Assembly: GCF_002214525.1 (NCBI RefSeq)
Contig: NZ_CP015104.1
Location: 434,001 to 498,000 of the forward strand
Direction: 5' to 3'
Source: Thermococcus sp. P6
GTDB taxonomy: Archaea > Methanobacteriota_B > Thermococci > Thermococcales > Thermococcaceae
Length of the DNA stretch: 64,000 nucleotides
The notes under the pieces were generated by a model, which searched no databases, was not told the origin of the DNA, and worked only from the letters and a program-made list of their open reading frames with translations. A program made the translations under genes and the position numbers. Below, piece by piece: positions 29,867 to 37,787 of the stretch (the stretch's first letter is position 1; every line of letters begins with the position of its first letter).

Positions 29867-31179
29867 ACATTGAAGTACCTCCTCAGCTCCCATTCCGTTA
29901 CGTCAAGGGTATCCTCCGGAAGGCGTTGATCCTTCAGGTACTCAAGGTACCCTTCCCACTCCCGCTCCTTGTATTCGACGAAGTTCCTGTAAGCACCTCT
30001 CAGACTTTCCCTCACGGTTTTGTCTTTTTTAAGCTCTTCCAGAGCTTCACCAAGGCTCCCGGGGAGGGTTTCGATTCCAAGTTCCTTCCGTCTGGAGCCC
30101 TCCATTTCATAGACGTTTTCCTCCACGTAAGATTCCGGCTCGAGCTTTCTTCTTATCCCGTCCAATCCGGCCATCAGGACGGCTGCAAAAGTTAGGTAGG
30201 GATTGGCACTCGGATCCGGGCAGCGGTACTCCATCCTCGCCCCGTTCCCCCAGAAGGCGGGGATCCTTACCAGTGCGCTCCTGTTCCTGTAGCCCCAGCT
30301 CACGTACACAGGGGCCTCGTAACCGGGAACGAGACGTTTGTAACTGTTCACGGTGGGGTTGGTAATGGCCGTCAGTGCCCTTGCGTGGGCGAGTAGGCCC
30401 CCCAGAAAGTGGAGGGCAACCTCACTGAGTCCGTCTTCCGATGCGAAGGCGTTCTCTCCCCCCTTCCAGAGGCTTAGGTGGAGGTGCATCCCGTTACCCG
30501 GGAAATCCCGAAGGGGCTTTGGCATGAACGTAGCGTGAAGTCCGTGCATTCTCGCCACGGCCTTTACGATGTACTTGAAGCTGATGATGTTGTCGGCCGT
30601 CCTGAGGGCTTCATCGTAGCGGAAGTCTATCTCGTGCTGTCCCATTCCAACCTCGTGGTGGAGAACTTCCGGTGTTAACCCAAAGGCGGGCATGTAAAGG
30701 GCTATCTCCCTCCATACATCTCTACCGGGGCTTAGCAGGTCGAAATAACCGCCACCGTCAGGTATCTCGAGTTTCCACGATCCGTTCTTCCTGAAGAGGT
30801 AGAACTCTGGCTCGGGTCCCACGTAGGCTCGAAATCCCGCTTTCTCAAGCTCTTTCAGAACCTCCCTGAGCACGCTCCTCGGATCCGCTGGATAGGGTTT
30901 TCTACCCTTGTAGATGTACCCGTAAACCCTCGAAACACCTTCCCATGGCACTTCTACATAGGTCGATGGGTCCGCCCTGAAGATTAAATCGCTGTCCTCT
31001 ATACCCTCGAACCCCGGAATCGATGAGCCGTCAAAGGGAATGCCCTCCTCCGTTGCCTCTTCGTATCTGTCCATGGGCACTTCCATGCCCCTTGGAAAGC
31101 CGTTCATGTCCACGAAAACGAGTTCCAGGAATTTTATTGTTCTGGCATCTTTCCCGTACACACTCAAACCGGTGTTCAT
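29863..31179 (-). CDS. glnA: Glutamine synthetase, type I
   Basis: 438 residues. Makes glutamine from glutamate, ammonia and ATP. Metal- and substrate-binding segments are visible: GPEPEFYLF, EVGMGQHEIDF, the glycine-rich GNGMHLHLSLW, NPTVNSYKRL and PCSANPY-like CPDPSANPYL. The length is that of the compact GSI-alpha form. The usual adenylylation-site Tyr region of bacterial GSI-beta is not evident. ATG 31179 is chosen over GTG 31188, because the GGTGAT before it serves as ribosome binding site. That site lies inside a strong inverted repeat (31184-31224), suggesting nitrogen-linked control. Confidence 0.95.
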   Translation of the reverse strand: MNTGLSVYGKDARTIKFLELVFVDMNGFPRGMEVPMDRYEEATEEGIPFDGSSIPGFEGIEDSDLIFRADPSTYVEVPWEGVSRVYGYIYKGRKPYPADPRSVLREVLKELEKAGFRAYVGPEPEFYLFRKNGSWKLEIPDGGGYFDLLSPGRDVWREIALYMPAFGLTPEVLHHEVGMGQHEIDFRYDEALRTADNIISFKYIVKAVARMHGLHATFMPKPLRDFPGNGMHLHLSLWKGGENAFASEDGLSEVALHFLGGLLAHARALTAITNPTVNSYKRLVPGYEAPVYVSWGYRNRSALVRIPAFWGNGARMEYRCPDPSANPYLTFAAVLMAGLDGIRRKLEPESYVEENVYEMEGSRRKELGIETLPGSLGEALEELKKDKTVRESLRGAYRNFVEYKEREWEGYLEYLKDQRLPEDTLDVTEWELRRYFNV

Positions 31180-31183
31180 ATTG

Positions 31184-31224
31184 ATCACCGTTTATTGCAT
31201 TTATGTTCATTAATAAACGGTGAT
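31184..31224 (-). promoter_or_regulatory. 13-bp inverted repeat over the glnA start site and ribosome binding site
   Basis: Arms ATCACCGTTTATT (31184-31196) and AATAAACGGTGAT (31212-31224) are perfect complements with a 15-base spacer. On the glnA strand it begins at the predicted transcription start (from the TATA box at about 31241-31251), and its second arm contains the GGTGAT ribosome binding site. It could be a repressor operator or an RNA hairpin hiding the ribosome binding site. Confidence 0.8.
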
Positions 31225-31240
31225 AATGGACAGCCAAATC

Positions 31241-31251
31241 AATAAAAACTT
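31241..31251 (-). promoter_or_regulatory. TATA box of glnA
   Basis: On the minus strand, AAGTTTTTATT; predicted start near 31221, at the edge of the inverted repeat. Confidence 0.4.
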
Positions 31252-31399
31252 TTTTAATGAACTTTTGTCACTATGACGGGAGGAGGAGAGGGTGTCCCCA
31301 CATTTAAACAAAAATGTTAATTTTTATGGTATCCTCTCCAAATTATGACATAAAAGTGTCAAGAAAAGGTTTATTGAGGTAAGGGGGGAAGCCAAAAAC

Positions 31400-31807
31400 A
31401 TGCCGATGGATGAAGAGGTGATCGTTAGGGAGATGGCCCGGGTGAACCTTCACCTTCCGGCCGTTAGGCCCACGCTGGAGCTTCTCCTGAAGGCCGAGGA
31501 CCCCATGGTTCGATTGCGCGATGGAAGTTATCACCACTTCAGGCGCTCCGAGCTGGAGTACCTCCTTTCCCTCCTCGATTCGGGTGAGGAGAAAAAACTC
31601 AGATTGCCAATAGTGCTTGAAATAAGCTCCCTTCACAGGGGATACTTCAGGGTAAGGGGCCGAACGGAGGTTAAGGTTATCGATAGGATCCTCGACACCT
31701 ACGACCTTCTGGAGGAGAAGGCGGAGGAGCTCTACCCGAGGTACCTGCTTCCGAAGGTCAGAAGGACCCTTCCAACGACGACAACCTACGCGTTCATAAC
31801 GGAATAG
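31400..31807 (+). CDS. UPF0216 (DUF61) family protein
   Basis: 135 residues, soluble. It has the family pattern: INRHLP-like VNLHLPAVRPTLELLL near the N-terminus, then DGSYHHFRRSELEYL, and a C-terminal RRTLPTTTTYAFI. The family is archaeal and of unknown function. Preceded by AGGGGGGAAG; ATG 31406 is an alternative start. Divergent from glnA, with about 220 bases between that hold both promoters. Confidence 0.82.
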   Translation: MPMDEEVIVREMARVNLHLPAVRPTLELLLKAEDPMVRLRDGSYHHFRRSELEYLLSLLDSGEEKKLRLPIVLEISSLHRGYFRVRGRTEVKVIDRILDTYDLLEEKAEELYPRYLLPKVRRTLPTTTTYAFITE

Positions 31808-31826
31808 GAGTAAAGGGGTGATAGGC

Positions 31827-32099
31827 GTGGGGGATCTAAGGGTTCTCAGGGATTACCTGATGCTGACGGTTCCGCATATCACGGCCCTCGCCGGGGCCAT
31901 CCTCGGGATTCTCCTCGTACTGGGGGTGGAGGTTAACACGGCCCTTGGAATATTCGCACTTTCCTACGGGTTCATGCTCCTCATCCTCGGACTGGTCGTT
32001 GCCCCTCACTTCTCCAGAATGCTCTGGTACAGGGTTATGATGGTCTTCTTCGCCCTTTTGATGCTCCTCGGGGTGGTACTCCTGCTGGATCGGGGGTAG
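31827..32099 (+). CDS. Small membrane protein, unknown
   Basis: About 90 residues with three hydrophobic segments (about 14-35, 41-62 and 66-87) and few charges. GTG 31827 is preferred because GGGGTGAT lies just before it; GTG 31818 is inside that site. It lies 19 bases after the UPF0216 gene and before a membrane-anchored surface protein, so it is probably in the same transcript. Confidence 0.65.
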   Translation: MGDLRVLRDYLMLTVPHITALAGAILGILLVLGVEVNTALGIFALSYGFMLLILGLVVAPHFSRMLWYRVMMVFFALLMLLGVVLLLDRG

Positions 32100-32139
32100 C
32101 CTTTATATGGAGAAAGGAAAATCATAATCGGTGGGGAAC

Positions 32140-33768
32140 ATGCGGAAGTTTGCCGTAACGTTGATGCTCCTGTTACTGGTCGCAATTCTCCCCGGGTCAT
32201 CTGCCGAGTTCTTAACCTTCACAACGAAGGAGAAAATATCCGTGCTCAGCGGGGATTACTCGGATGGAAGGGTACCGCTGACGAACGCCGGCGGCTTCAG
32301 CTTTAAGGTCGTGAGCTACCAGACGTTCTGGGTGGAAGATGAAACCGGGACCGCTGTTCCGGGCTTTAACCTCACGGTAAGACCAACCGTTTTTACGGAC
32401 TGGTCCTCCGGTAAGACCTATCTCCTCTCCTACAACCTGTCGTGTGAATCAAACGTTTCCGAAGGGAACTACACGCTCTACCTACGCTTCCTTGCCTATA
32501 CGACCACGGGTTCACTCTATCTCGTTTACGCGGCCGTACCGCTTCACGTGATTGGAAAGGCACTTGACTTCGGGGTGGCGGACGCCTACGTCATGGAGCG
32601 TCCGGGTTCTTCCTACGCTCTCAACGGGGAAACCGTGGTGGTCTTCTCGCACGTGACCAACGTGGGCCATTCGACGGTATCCCTCGAGGCCACGGTGTCC
32701 CTATCCGCTGATGGAAAGGTTTACTTCCTCGAAAGGAAGACCCTGAATATGTCCCCGGGCGACAACCTGATCCGTTTCAAGGTGCCCGTGAGCTACGATC
32801 TACCCGAGGGCACCTACAGACTGGATTACGTGCTCAAATACGGGGATGAAACCTACAGGTACTCGAAGGAGCTCCCCGTTAAGTTCGGGGTGAAGCTCGT
32901 CGGAGTCTCCCTTCAGGCCGACAGGGTAAAACTGGGGGAGGAGAACAAGGTCTATTTAACCCTCCTCTCGGAAAGGGACATTGGCCTGAACCTGACGGTG
33001 GAAACCTACAGCTACAACGGGAGCCCGGTCCTCGTCGGGAAAACCACGAAAACCATAGCCCTCAGGAGCGGCACGAACGTACTCGAGGTCAGCCTCCCGA
33101 CCAACACCTCCGGAAGTCTGAAGTCCCTCATGGAACTGACCTTCGATGGAAGGACCGTTGGAAAAGCTAACGTCTCCTACACCGTCTTCGCACCCCCTGT
33201 TATAAAAAACGTTACCAGCGAGAGGGTCTCAGGCAACGGTACCCTCTTCAGGGTGGTCATAAATAACCCGGATCAAAAGACCGAGGGACGGCTTTCTTAC
33301 AGGATCTCCGTTGATGGAAACATTCTTTACAAAGGCTACCTCAAAGTCACCCTGAAACCCGGGAGGAACGAGGTCTCCGTGATGTTCGAGCTCCCGGTGA
33401 ATCGGACCGTTGAGTACGAGTTCGAGCTAAGCGCCCTTGGTGAAGTCAGCGTTTTCAGGGGCGAGCTGTACCTGAAGCCACCCATCCCCACGACCTCATC
33501 GACGACCGCTTCTCCCCCGGAGACAACCCCCTCCAGCACAACGCCCAGTTCCACAATCGTTACCCCCTCAGAGAGCTCATCGGGATACTGGCCGGCGCTC
33601 ATTGTGATCCTTGTCCTTCTCGTTGCCGTGGCCCTCTACTACGCAAAAGGTAACGAAGAACCAAAGAAGCGCACCCGGCCGAAGCCCAAAAGAAGGTCAC
33701 CCCTTGGGAGGTTTAAGAGACCGAAGAAGCCGAAGTTCCTGGAGAAGAAGGAACTTCCAAAGGGATGA
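32140..33768 (+). CDS. Surface protein with CARDB-like domains, C-terminal membrane helix and basic tail
   Basis: 542 residues. Signal peptide (about 1-22), then three or more beta-sandwich repeats of the CARDB/NEW3 kind (for example VVVFSHVTNVGHSTVSLEA), several N-x-S/T sites, and a Ser/Thr/Pro stalk (about 450-480). A membrane helix (about 484-502) follows, then a cytoplasmic tail of about 40 residues with roughly seventeen Lys/Arg. The outside part may bind another surface protein or glycan; the basic tail could bind nucleic acid or acidic lipid. Start ATG 32140 after GGTGGGG. Confidence 0.8.
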   Translation: MRKFAVTLMLLLLVAILPGSSAEFLTFTTKEKISVLSGDYSDGRVPLTNAGGFSFKVVSYQTFWVEDETGTAVPGFNLTVRPTVFTDWSSGKTYLLSYNLSCESNVSEGNYTLYLRFLAYTTTGSLYLVYAAVPLHVIGKALDFGVADAYVMERPGSSYALNGETVVVFSHVTNVGHSTVSLEATVSLSADGKVYFLERKTLNMSPGDNLIRFKVPVSYDLPEGTYRLDYVLKYGDETYRYSKELPVKFGVKLVGVSLQADRVKLGEENKVYLTLLSERDIGLNLTVETYSYNGSPVLVGKTTKTIALRSGTNVLEVSLPTNTSGSLKSLMELTFDGRTVGKANVSYTVFAPPVIKNVTSERVSGNGTLFRVVINNPDQKTEGRLSYRISVDGNILYKGYLKVTLKPGRNEVSVMFELPVNRTVEYEFELSALGEVSVFRGELYLKPPIPTTSSTTASPPETTPSSTTPSSTIVTPSESSSGYWPALIVILVLLVAVALYYAKGNEEPKKRTRPKPKRRSPLGRFKRPKKPKFLEKKELPKG

Positions 33769-33776
33769 AGGCCAAG

Positions 33777-33784
33777 CTTTATAT
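33777..33784 (+). promoter_or_regulatory. TATA box of rnpB
   Basis: CTTTATAT ends 24 bases before the first base of helix P1 (33808), the expected spacing for the RNA to start at P1. Confidence 0.65.
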
Positions 33785-33807
33785 TCCCCCTTTCGTTATT
33801 TCCTCCG

Positions 33808-34125
33808 GGCGAGGGGGTCGGGGACCTCCGTGAGGAGGAAGTTCCGCCCACCGCACCGGGGCCGCGGTGCCGCAAGGCACCTCCCGAGAGGGAGGGCAAC
33901 GGCACAGAAACGACACGTCCCGGCAGGGATGGGGATGAAAGCGGCGAAGGGGCCCGCGAGGGTTCCCGAGATAACCCGCAGACGACCTGCCGGGGAGCGG
34001 TGAAACGGCCGTCCCGCGGGGTGCAAGGCCGAGGAAGGGGCGATGAGTTCCCGGTGGGAGCCCCGTGGTAGGCCGCTCAGTCGAATGTCCCCTTGATACA
34101 GAAGGCGGGCTATGACCCCCTCGCC
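33808..34125 (+). ncRNA. rnpB: RNase P RNA (archaeal type A)
   Basis: About 318 nt. The catalytic RNA that removes 5' leaders of pre-tRNA. The ends form a perfect 12-bp P1 helix, 33808-33819 with 34114-34125. Conserved core sequences are visible: GAGGAAGTTCCGCC (CR-I) near 33834, ACAGAA at about 33903, GGAGCGGTGAAACGGC (CR-IV) near 33995, GCAAGGCC at about 34023, and CAGAAGGCGGGCTATGA (CR-V) near 34099. The GC content is much higher than in the flanks, as expected of a hyperthermophile RNA. Its 3' end overlaps the tail of priS on the other strand by 16 bases. Confidence 0.93.
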
Positions 34126-35165
34126 GGCACATCTCCACCGTGTTGCTCGATCCACTCATCGTAGGCTTCTCTGACTTCCTTCCGCCTGAACTCCGGAACA
34201 GCGTGCCTGAAGGGATCGAACCTTTCAAGTTTGCCCTCGTCGGATCCTATGTAAGTAGCTACGAAGCCTGCCTTTGAGTGCAGGGTCGAGGGGACCCTGA
34301 GGATCCTCTTAACGTCGACGGTAACCCTGCCGTCGAAGTAGGCCTTTGAAAAGGTGCTTGACAGTGAGAACAGTCCCACCAGTTTTTCTGGCTTTATCCC
34401 CTTTGGAAAGGCCGTGAGGAGTCCCTTCCTCACGAAACCCTCGTAAATACTTTCCCTGTTCTCGATTATCCTCCTGATCTGCGTCCCGCTCAGGCCGACG
34501 TTAAGGAGGTGGTTTTCGTTTATCCGCCTTATGAAGTATCCGAACCTGAGACGAAACGTTCTGTAGTAACCCGAACTCAGCATTATCCTCCTGCTCTCCA
34601 CGTCCTCACGGGTTATCCTCTCAGCGGCGCTTACGTACGAAAGCACCTTCTCCCTCGCCTTTCCGTCGAGGGCGAGGGCCCAGTCGTCGAGAACCCTTAC
34701 GTGGTAACCCCTTCCGGAGTAAACCACATGGACGTTCTCAAAGCCGAAATCTTCCTTCAGGACTATCAGGGTATCCTTCGCCAGCTCCTTAGCGTCCTCG
34801 AGGCACAGGGGGCATACCCGACCGTGCTCGTGTATATGGGAGCATCTCCTCAGGGGCAGGTCCTTCGCGTCTATGTCGAAGACGAGCTCCGCTCCCCTCC
34901 AGCCGCTCATCTCCGCGGGCTCCTTGTATAGGGCAACTGAGGAGTAAACGGCGTATGGTGCCGTCATCTTCACGTAGTCCTCGAGATCGCGCACGTCCAT
35001 GAAAACGTTCTTCCTGTCACTCGGCCCCCCGCCGGTGTGGTCAAAACCGAACTCCCTCTCCCTGAGGGTCTCGATTATAAATTCAGGAAGCTTCTTGGCG
35101 TCCCATTCCTTTGAATAGTAAAGCTTCCGCTCCCTCTTCGTTACCTCCCTGAAGAGTTCAGCCAT
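34110..35165 (-). CDS. priS: DNA primase small (catalytic) subunit PriS
   Basis: 351 residues. Makes RNA/DNA primers for replication. The metal-binding Asp pair lies in VFDIDAKDL (about residues 94-102), the Zn knuckle in RRCSHIHEHGRVCPLC, and the substrate-binding SGRGYHVRVLD follows. The last five residues (PARGS) and the stop are encoded by the complement of rnpB helix P1. The C-terminus runs slightly past that of the Pyrococcus protein. It starts eight bases inside the end of priL. Confidence 0.95.
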   Translation of the reverse strand: MAELFREVTKRERKLYYSKEWDAKKLPEFIIETLREREFGFDHTGGGPSDRKNVFMDVRDLEDYVKMTAPYAVYSSVALYKEPAEMSGWRGAELVFDIDAKDLPLRRCSHIHEHGRVCPLCLEDAKELAKDTLIVLKEDFGFENVHVVYSGRGYHVRVLDDWALALDGKAREKVLSYVSAAERITREDVESRRIMLSSGYYRTFRLRFGYFIRRINENHLLNVGLSGTQIRRIIENRESIYEGFVRKGLLTAFPKGIKPEKLVGLFSLSSTFSKAYFDGRVTVDVKRILRVPSTLHSKAGFVATYIGSDEGKLERFDPFRHAVPEFRRKEVREAYDEWIEQHGGDVPARGS

Positions 35166-36357
35166 CCTCTTCGCCTCCCTTTTCCTTACCTTTCTTCTCG
35201 AGGTAAAGGCGCCTTATGTAGTAACTCAGGGGATTTTTGATGTTCCTGCAGTGGGCGTCAGGTTTACAGAGCTGGGGGGCGTTTGCCCGTATTTTGGAGC
35301 AGTTGGGTGGAAAGTACCAGGGGGAATTCCCACTGTCCTCGAGTGATGGTTTATCGGTTAGTCCGAACCCAAGGTGGTACCAGATGTTCTTGATCTCCTG
35401 GGGTTGGTCCTCGAAGAGTGGGGGCGAGCAGCGGTTTCCGGCCTCTATGATGATGGGGAGTATCTCCTTCTCGATAACGCTCAAGTCCCTGACACAGTCC
35501 CTTACCCTGACGTCCCTTCCGGGAGGGTTTGGACAGAGACGTGCGTAGCTGAGGAAGCTCGTCAGGAGAACGGTTATGGCGTAGTTCCTCAGCCCGGAGG
35601 GAACGCCTCCGAGGGCGATCTTTACACAGGGAGGAAAGAGTTCAAAGCGCAGTGGCTGGGCCTCCACAGAGCCCATTTTCTCGAGCCTATCCTTGAAGTA
35701 CTCCCTCGCTATCTCTCCGAGCGCTTCGTAGAGCCTGCGGTAGTAGTCGGGAACCTCTTCCCTCACCTCGTAGAGCAGGTTAACCGCCCTTTCAAGGTTC
35801 CTCTCAAAAGATCGCTTCCAGAGTTTCAGGGCCTGATCCCACGTGAGATAGGCGTATCCTCGCCGGATGTACACCTCCTTAAGGCCACCTTCCCACAGTT
35901 CCAGGAACCTTCCAAGGTGCATCCTGTACTTCAGCCTCATAGCCTCTCTCTCGGCAGGGGGTATCTCCCGGTGATGGGTTCTCTCGATTATGGCCCTGTC
36001 CCGGGGTGGTATCTCTTCCTTCACGGTTTTTTCCAGCCCCATGGATGTTCCACCTATCTCCCCGGCCCTCCTCAGCCTCTCGGAGTAAAGCCTCAGACTG
36101 GCCTCCTTCACGAGCTCCATTTCGATGCCGTAAGGGGCGAACGCGAGTGCGCCGAGGAGAGCATAGAACGTCAGCAGATCCTGAACGTCGTCCATTTCAA
36201 CCAGATCTTCCGGGATTTTGCCGGAACCCACCCACGAAACCCTCTTCAGGGCATCTTTCATTTCAACGTAGGAAGGAATCACCGACAGCAGCCTGCTTAT
36301 TCCCCCAAATTCCTCTTCCACGAGCCTTCTGGCTTTATCACCAAAGGGGTCGAGCAT
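35158..36357 (-). CDS. priL: DNA primase large subunit PriL
   Basis: 399 residues. Regulatory subunit with the C-terminal [4Fe-4S] domain: cysteines in NRCSPPLF, PNCSKI, LCKP and HCRNI. ATG 36357 follows GGTGGTGAG. It is upstream of priS in the same transcript. A TATA-like TATTTAAAAATAC on the minus strand at 36409-36421 is its probable promoter. Confidence 0.94.
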   Translation of the reverse strand: MLDPFGDKARRLVEEEFGGISRLLSVIPSYVEMKDALKRVSWVGSGKIPEDLVEMDDVQDLLTFYALLGALAFAPYGIEMELVKEASLRLYSERLRRAGEIGGTSMGLEKTVKEEIPPRDRAIIERTHHREIPPAEREAMRLKYRMHLGRFLELWEGGLKEVYIRRGYAYLTWDQALKLWKRSFERNLERAVNLLYEVREEVPDYYRRLYEALGEIAREYFKDRLEKMGSVEAQPLRFELFPPCVKIALGGVPSGLRNYAITVLLTSFLSYARLCPNPPGRDVRVRDCVRDLSVIEKEILPIIIEAGNRCSPPLFEDQPQEIKNIWYHLGFGLTDKPSLEDSGNSPWYFPPNCSKIRANAPQLCKPDAHCRNIKNPLSYYIRRLYLEKKGKEKGGEEDG

Positions 36358-36408
36358 GGACTCACCACCCCCAACTTCACCCGGGGGCATAAAACGGTTT
36401 CCATGGAG

Positions 36409-36421
36409 GTATTTTTAAATA
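36409..36421 (-). promoter_or_regulatory. TATA region of priL-priS
   Basis: The A/T-rich box predicts a start near 36390 and a leader of about 30 bases before priL. Confidence 0.4.
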
Positions 36422-36506
36422 CTCCCGACGTAACGAAAGTGGCTTCCCTGAATCCTTCATCTCCCACACCCCCTTGGACGTTAGATCCCCAAAGGAACTC
36501 CAAAAA

Positions 36507-36514
36507 CTTTATAT
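36507..36514 (+). promoter_or_regulatory. TATA box of the second KaiC-like gene
   Basis: CTTTATAT predicts transcription from about 36537, which excludes the ATG at 36527 and supports ATG 36578 with its GGTGGTG site. Confidence 0.5.
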
Positions 36515-36577
36515 CTTCAACCACATATGTTACACAGGCGTGAAAGAATCTGCAAAGAACGCTCGGGTGGTGTAACG

Positions 36578-37318
36578 ATGGTCACGGTTAAAAGGGTTAA
36601 GAGTGGCATTCCGGGTTTTGACGATCTCATCGAGGGAGGTTTCCCTGAGGGAACGACGGTTCTGGTTACGGGTCCAACGGGCAGCGGTAAAACCACGTTT
36701 GGGGTTCAGTTTGTATACAGGGGGGTCTCCGAGTACAACGAACCGGGGGTTATAGTCTCCCTCGAAGAACGAGCCCGGGACCTCAGAAGGGAGATGCAGA
36801 CCTTCGGATGGGACATCGAGAAGTACGAGAAGGAACGGAAACTGGCCATAATCGATGGAGTCAGTACAGTCGTTGGCTTACCATCAGAGGAGCAGTACGT
36901 TCTGGAGGGCAACCTCAACGCTGAGGACTTCCTCCGCTATATCTACCGCGTTGTCAAGGCTGTAGACGCTAAAAGGCTTTTCATAGACTCCATACCCTCC
37001 ATAGCCTTCAGACTTCAGAATGAGGGCGATATAAGGAAGGTTCTTCTTCAGCTGAACACGATACTCCTCGAGATGGGGGTTACGTCGATACTCACAACCG
37101 AAGCTCCCGATCCCGAGAGGGGCAGGATAAGCCGCTATGGGGTGGAGGAGTACATCTCGAGGGGTGTTGTCATTCTTGGATTCATGGAGAAAGAGGTCGA
37201 ACTGAAGCGTTATCTTATGATCAGAAAGATGCGTGAAACCAAACATTCAATGAAGAAGTATCCCTTCGAGATAACCGAGGAGGGCATCGTTGTATACCCG
37301 AGCGGCGAAGTCTACTGA
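36578..37318 (+). CDS. KaiC-like RecA-family ATPase (second copy)
   Basis: 246 residues. Walker A GPTGSGKTT (about 30-38), Walker B KRLFIDSIPS (about 128-137), and the C-terminal EITEEGIVVYP end typical of archaeal KaiC homologues. The same length as the protein at 1435-2175 but clearly diverged and without a near-KaiC partner beside it; the neighbour here is a small unknown gene on the other strand. The stop codon lies within an 18-bp tandem duplication. Confidence 0.87.
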   Translation: MVTVKRVKSGIPGFDDLIEGGFPEGTTVLVTGPTGSGKTTFGVQFVYRGVSEYNEPGVIVSLEERARDLRREMQTFGWDIEKYEKERKLAIIDGVSTVVGLPSEEQYVLEGNLNAEDFLRYIYRVVKAVDAKRLFIDSIPSIAFRLQNEGDIRKVLLQLNTILLEMGVTSILTTEAPDPERGRISRYGVEEYISRGVVILGFMEKEVELKRYLMIRKMRETKHSMKKYPFEITEEGIVVYPSGEVY

Positions 37319-37347
37319 TCCCATACCATCTACTGATCCCATACCAT
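37312..37347 (+). repeat. Perfect 18-bp tandem duplication across the KaiC-like stop codon
   Basis: CTACTGATCCCATACCAT occurs at 37312-37329 and again at 37330-37347 without a mismatch. The first copy carries the terminal Tyr codon and the TGA; the second is untranslated. Confidence 0.9.
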
Positions 37348-37376
37348 AAAATACTAACGAAACGGGAAGAAAAGGT

Positions 37377-37685
37377 TTAGACGAGTTTTTCGTTCATTAT
37401 CCTCTGGAGTTCCCTGTAGTCGGTTACCACCTTCCTGTTGTCGAGGGTGGTGAAGTAGGCCTTTTTAATCCTGACCTTTTTAACATCGACGTACTTCCTC
37501 TCGGGCGGATCGTAAGAACCGGGTTCCACTACCTCCTCTTCAAGGGTGTACGTTTTGAGATCCGGCTCCCCGAGGTACTTCCACACCTCGTAGAAGACCT
37601 CGGGCTCGAGGTGGATTTCCCCATCGATCTCCACCCAGTCCGCCCCTATATCCTCCAGAAATTCCTTCACTACCTCGAAGTTCAT
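37377..37685 (-). CDS. Small acidic protein, unknown
   Basis: 102 residues, rich in Glu, Val and Tyr, with no cysteine and no membrane helix. The secondary-structure pattern looks alpha then beta. The ATG at 37685 follows a GGTGG site and a TATA-like GTATATAACC on the minus strand (37718-37727), so it has its own promoter. The conservation and size suggest a real gene, but I do not recognise the family. Confidence 0.65.
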   Translation of the reverse strand: MNFEVVKEFLEDIGADWVEIDGEIHLEPEVFYEVWKYLGEPDLKTYTLEEEVVEPGSYDPPERKYVDVKKVRIKKAYFTTLDNRKVVTDYRELQRIMNEKLV

Positions 37686-37717
37686 AGAACCACCATTCCT
37701 ATATAGGTCACGGGAGG

Positions 37718-37727
37718 TTATATACCT
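37718..37727 (-). promoter_or_regulatory. TATA box of the small acidic protein gene
   Basis: GTATATAACC (minus strand) predicts a start near 37697, a leader of about 12 bases. A CCTATATAGG palindrome lies at 37698-37707 over that start. Confidence 0.45.
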
Positions 37728-37744
37728 ATCGGAAACCCTCCCGG

Positions 37745-37753
37745 AATCTTTTA
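37745..37753 (+). promoter_or_regulatory. TATA box of the RlmI-like methyltransferase gene
   Basis: CTTTTAAAG predicts a start near 37774, about 14 bases before the ATG. Confidence 0.4.
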
Positions 37754-37787
37754 AAGTTACCCACCGAATCCTCCCGGGTGATGAAAA

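Noticed and set aside
33611-34155. Open frames on both strands over the RNase P RNA
   Set aside because: The region folds with a perfect P1 helix and conserved RNase P core elements; the frames only reflect the lack of A/T-rich stops in a very GC-rich RNA.
35374-36543. 389-codon open frame on the plus strand opposite priL
   Set aside because: priL is supported by its Fe-S cysteines and family match. The opposite frame has no recognisable domain and is an effect of GC-rich codons.
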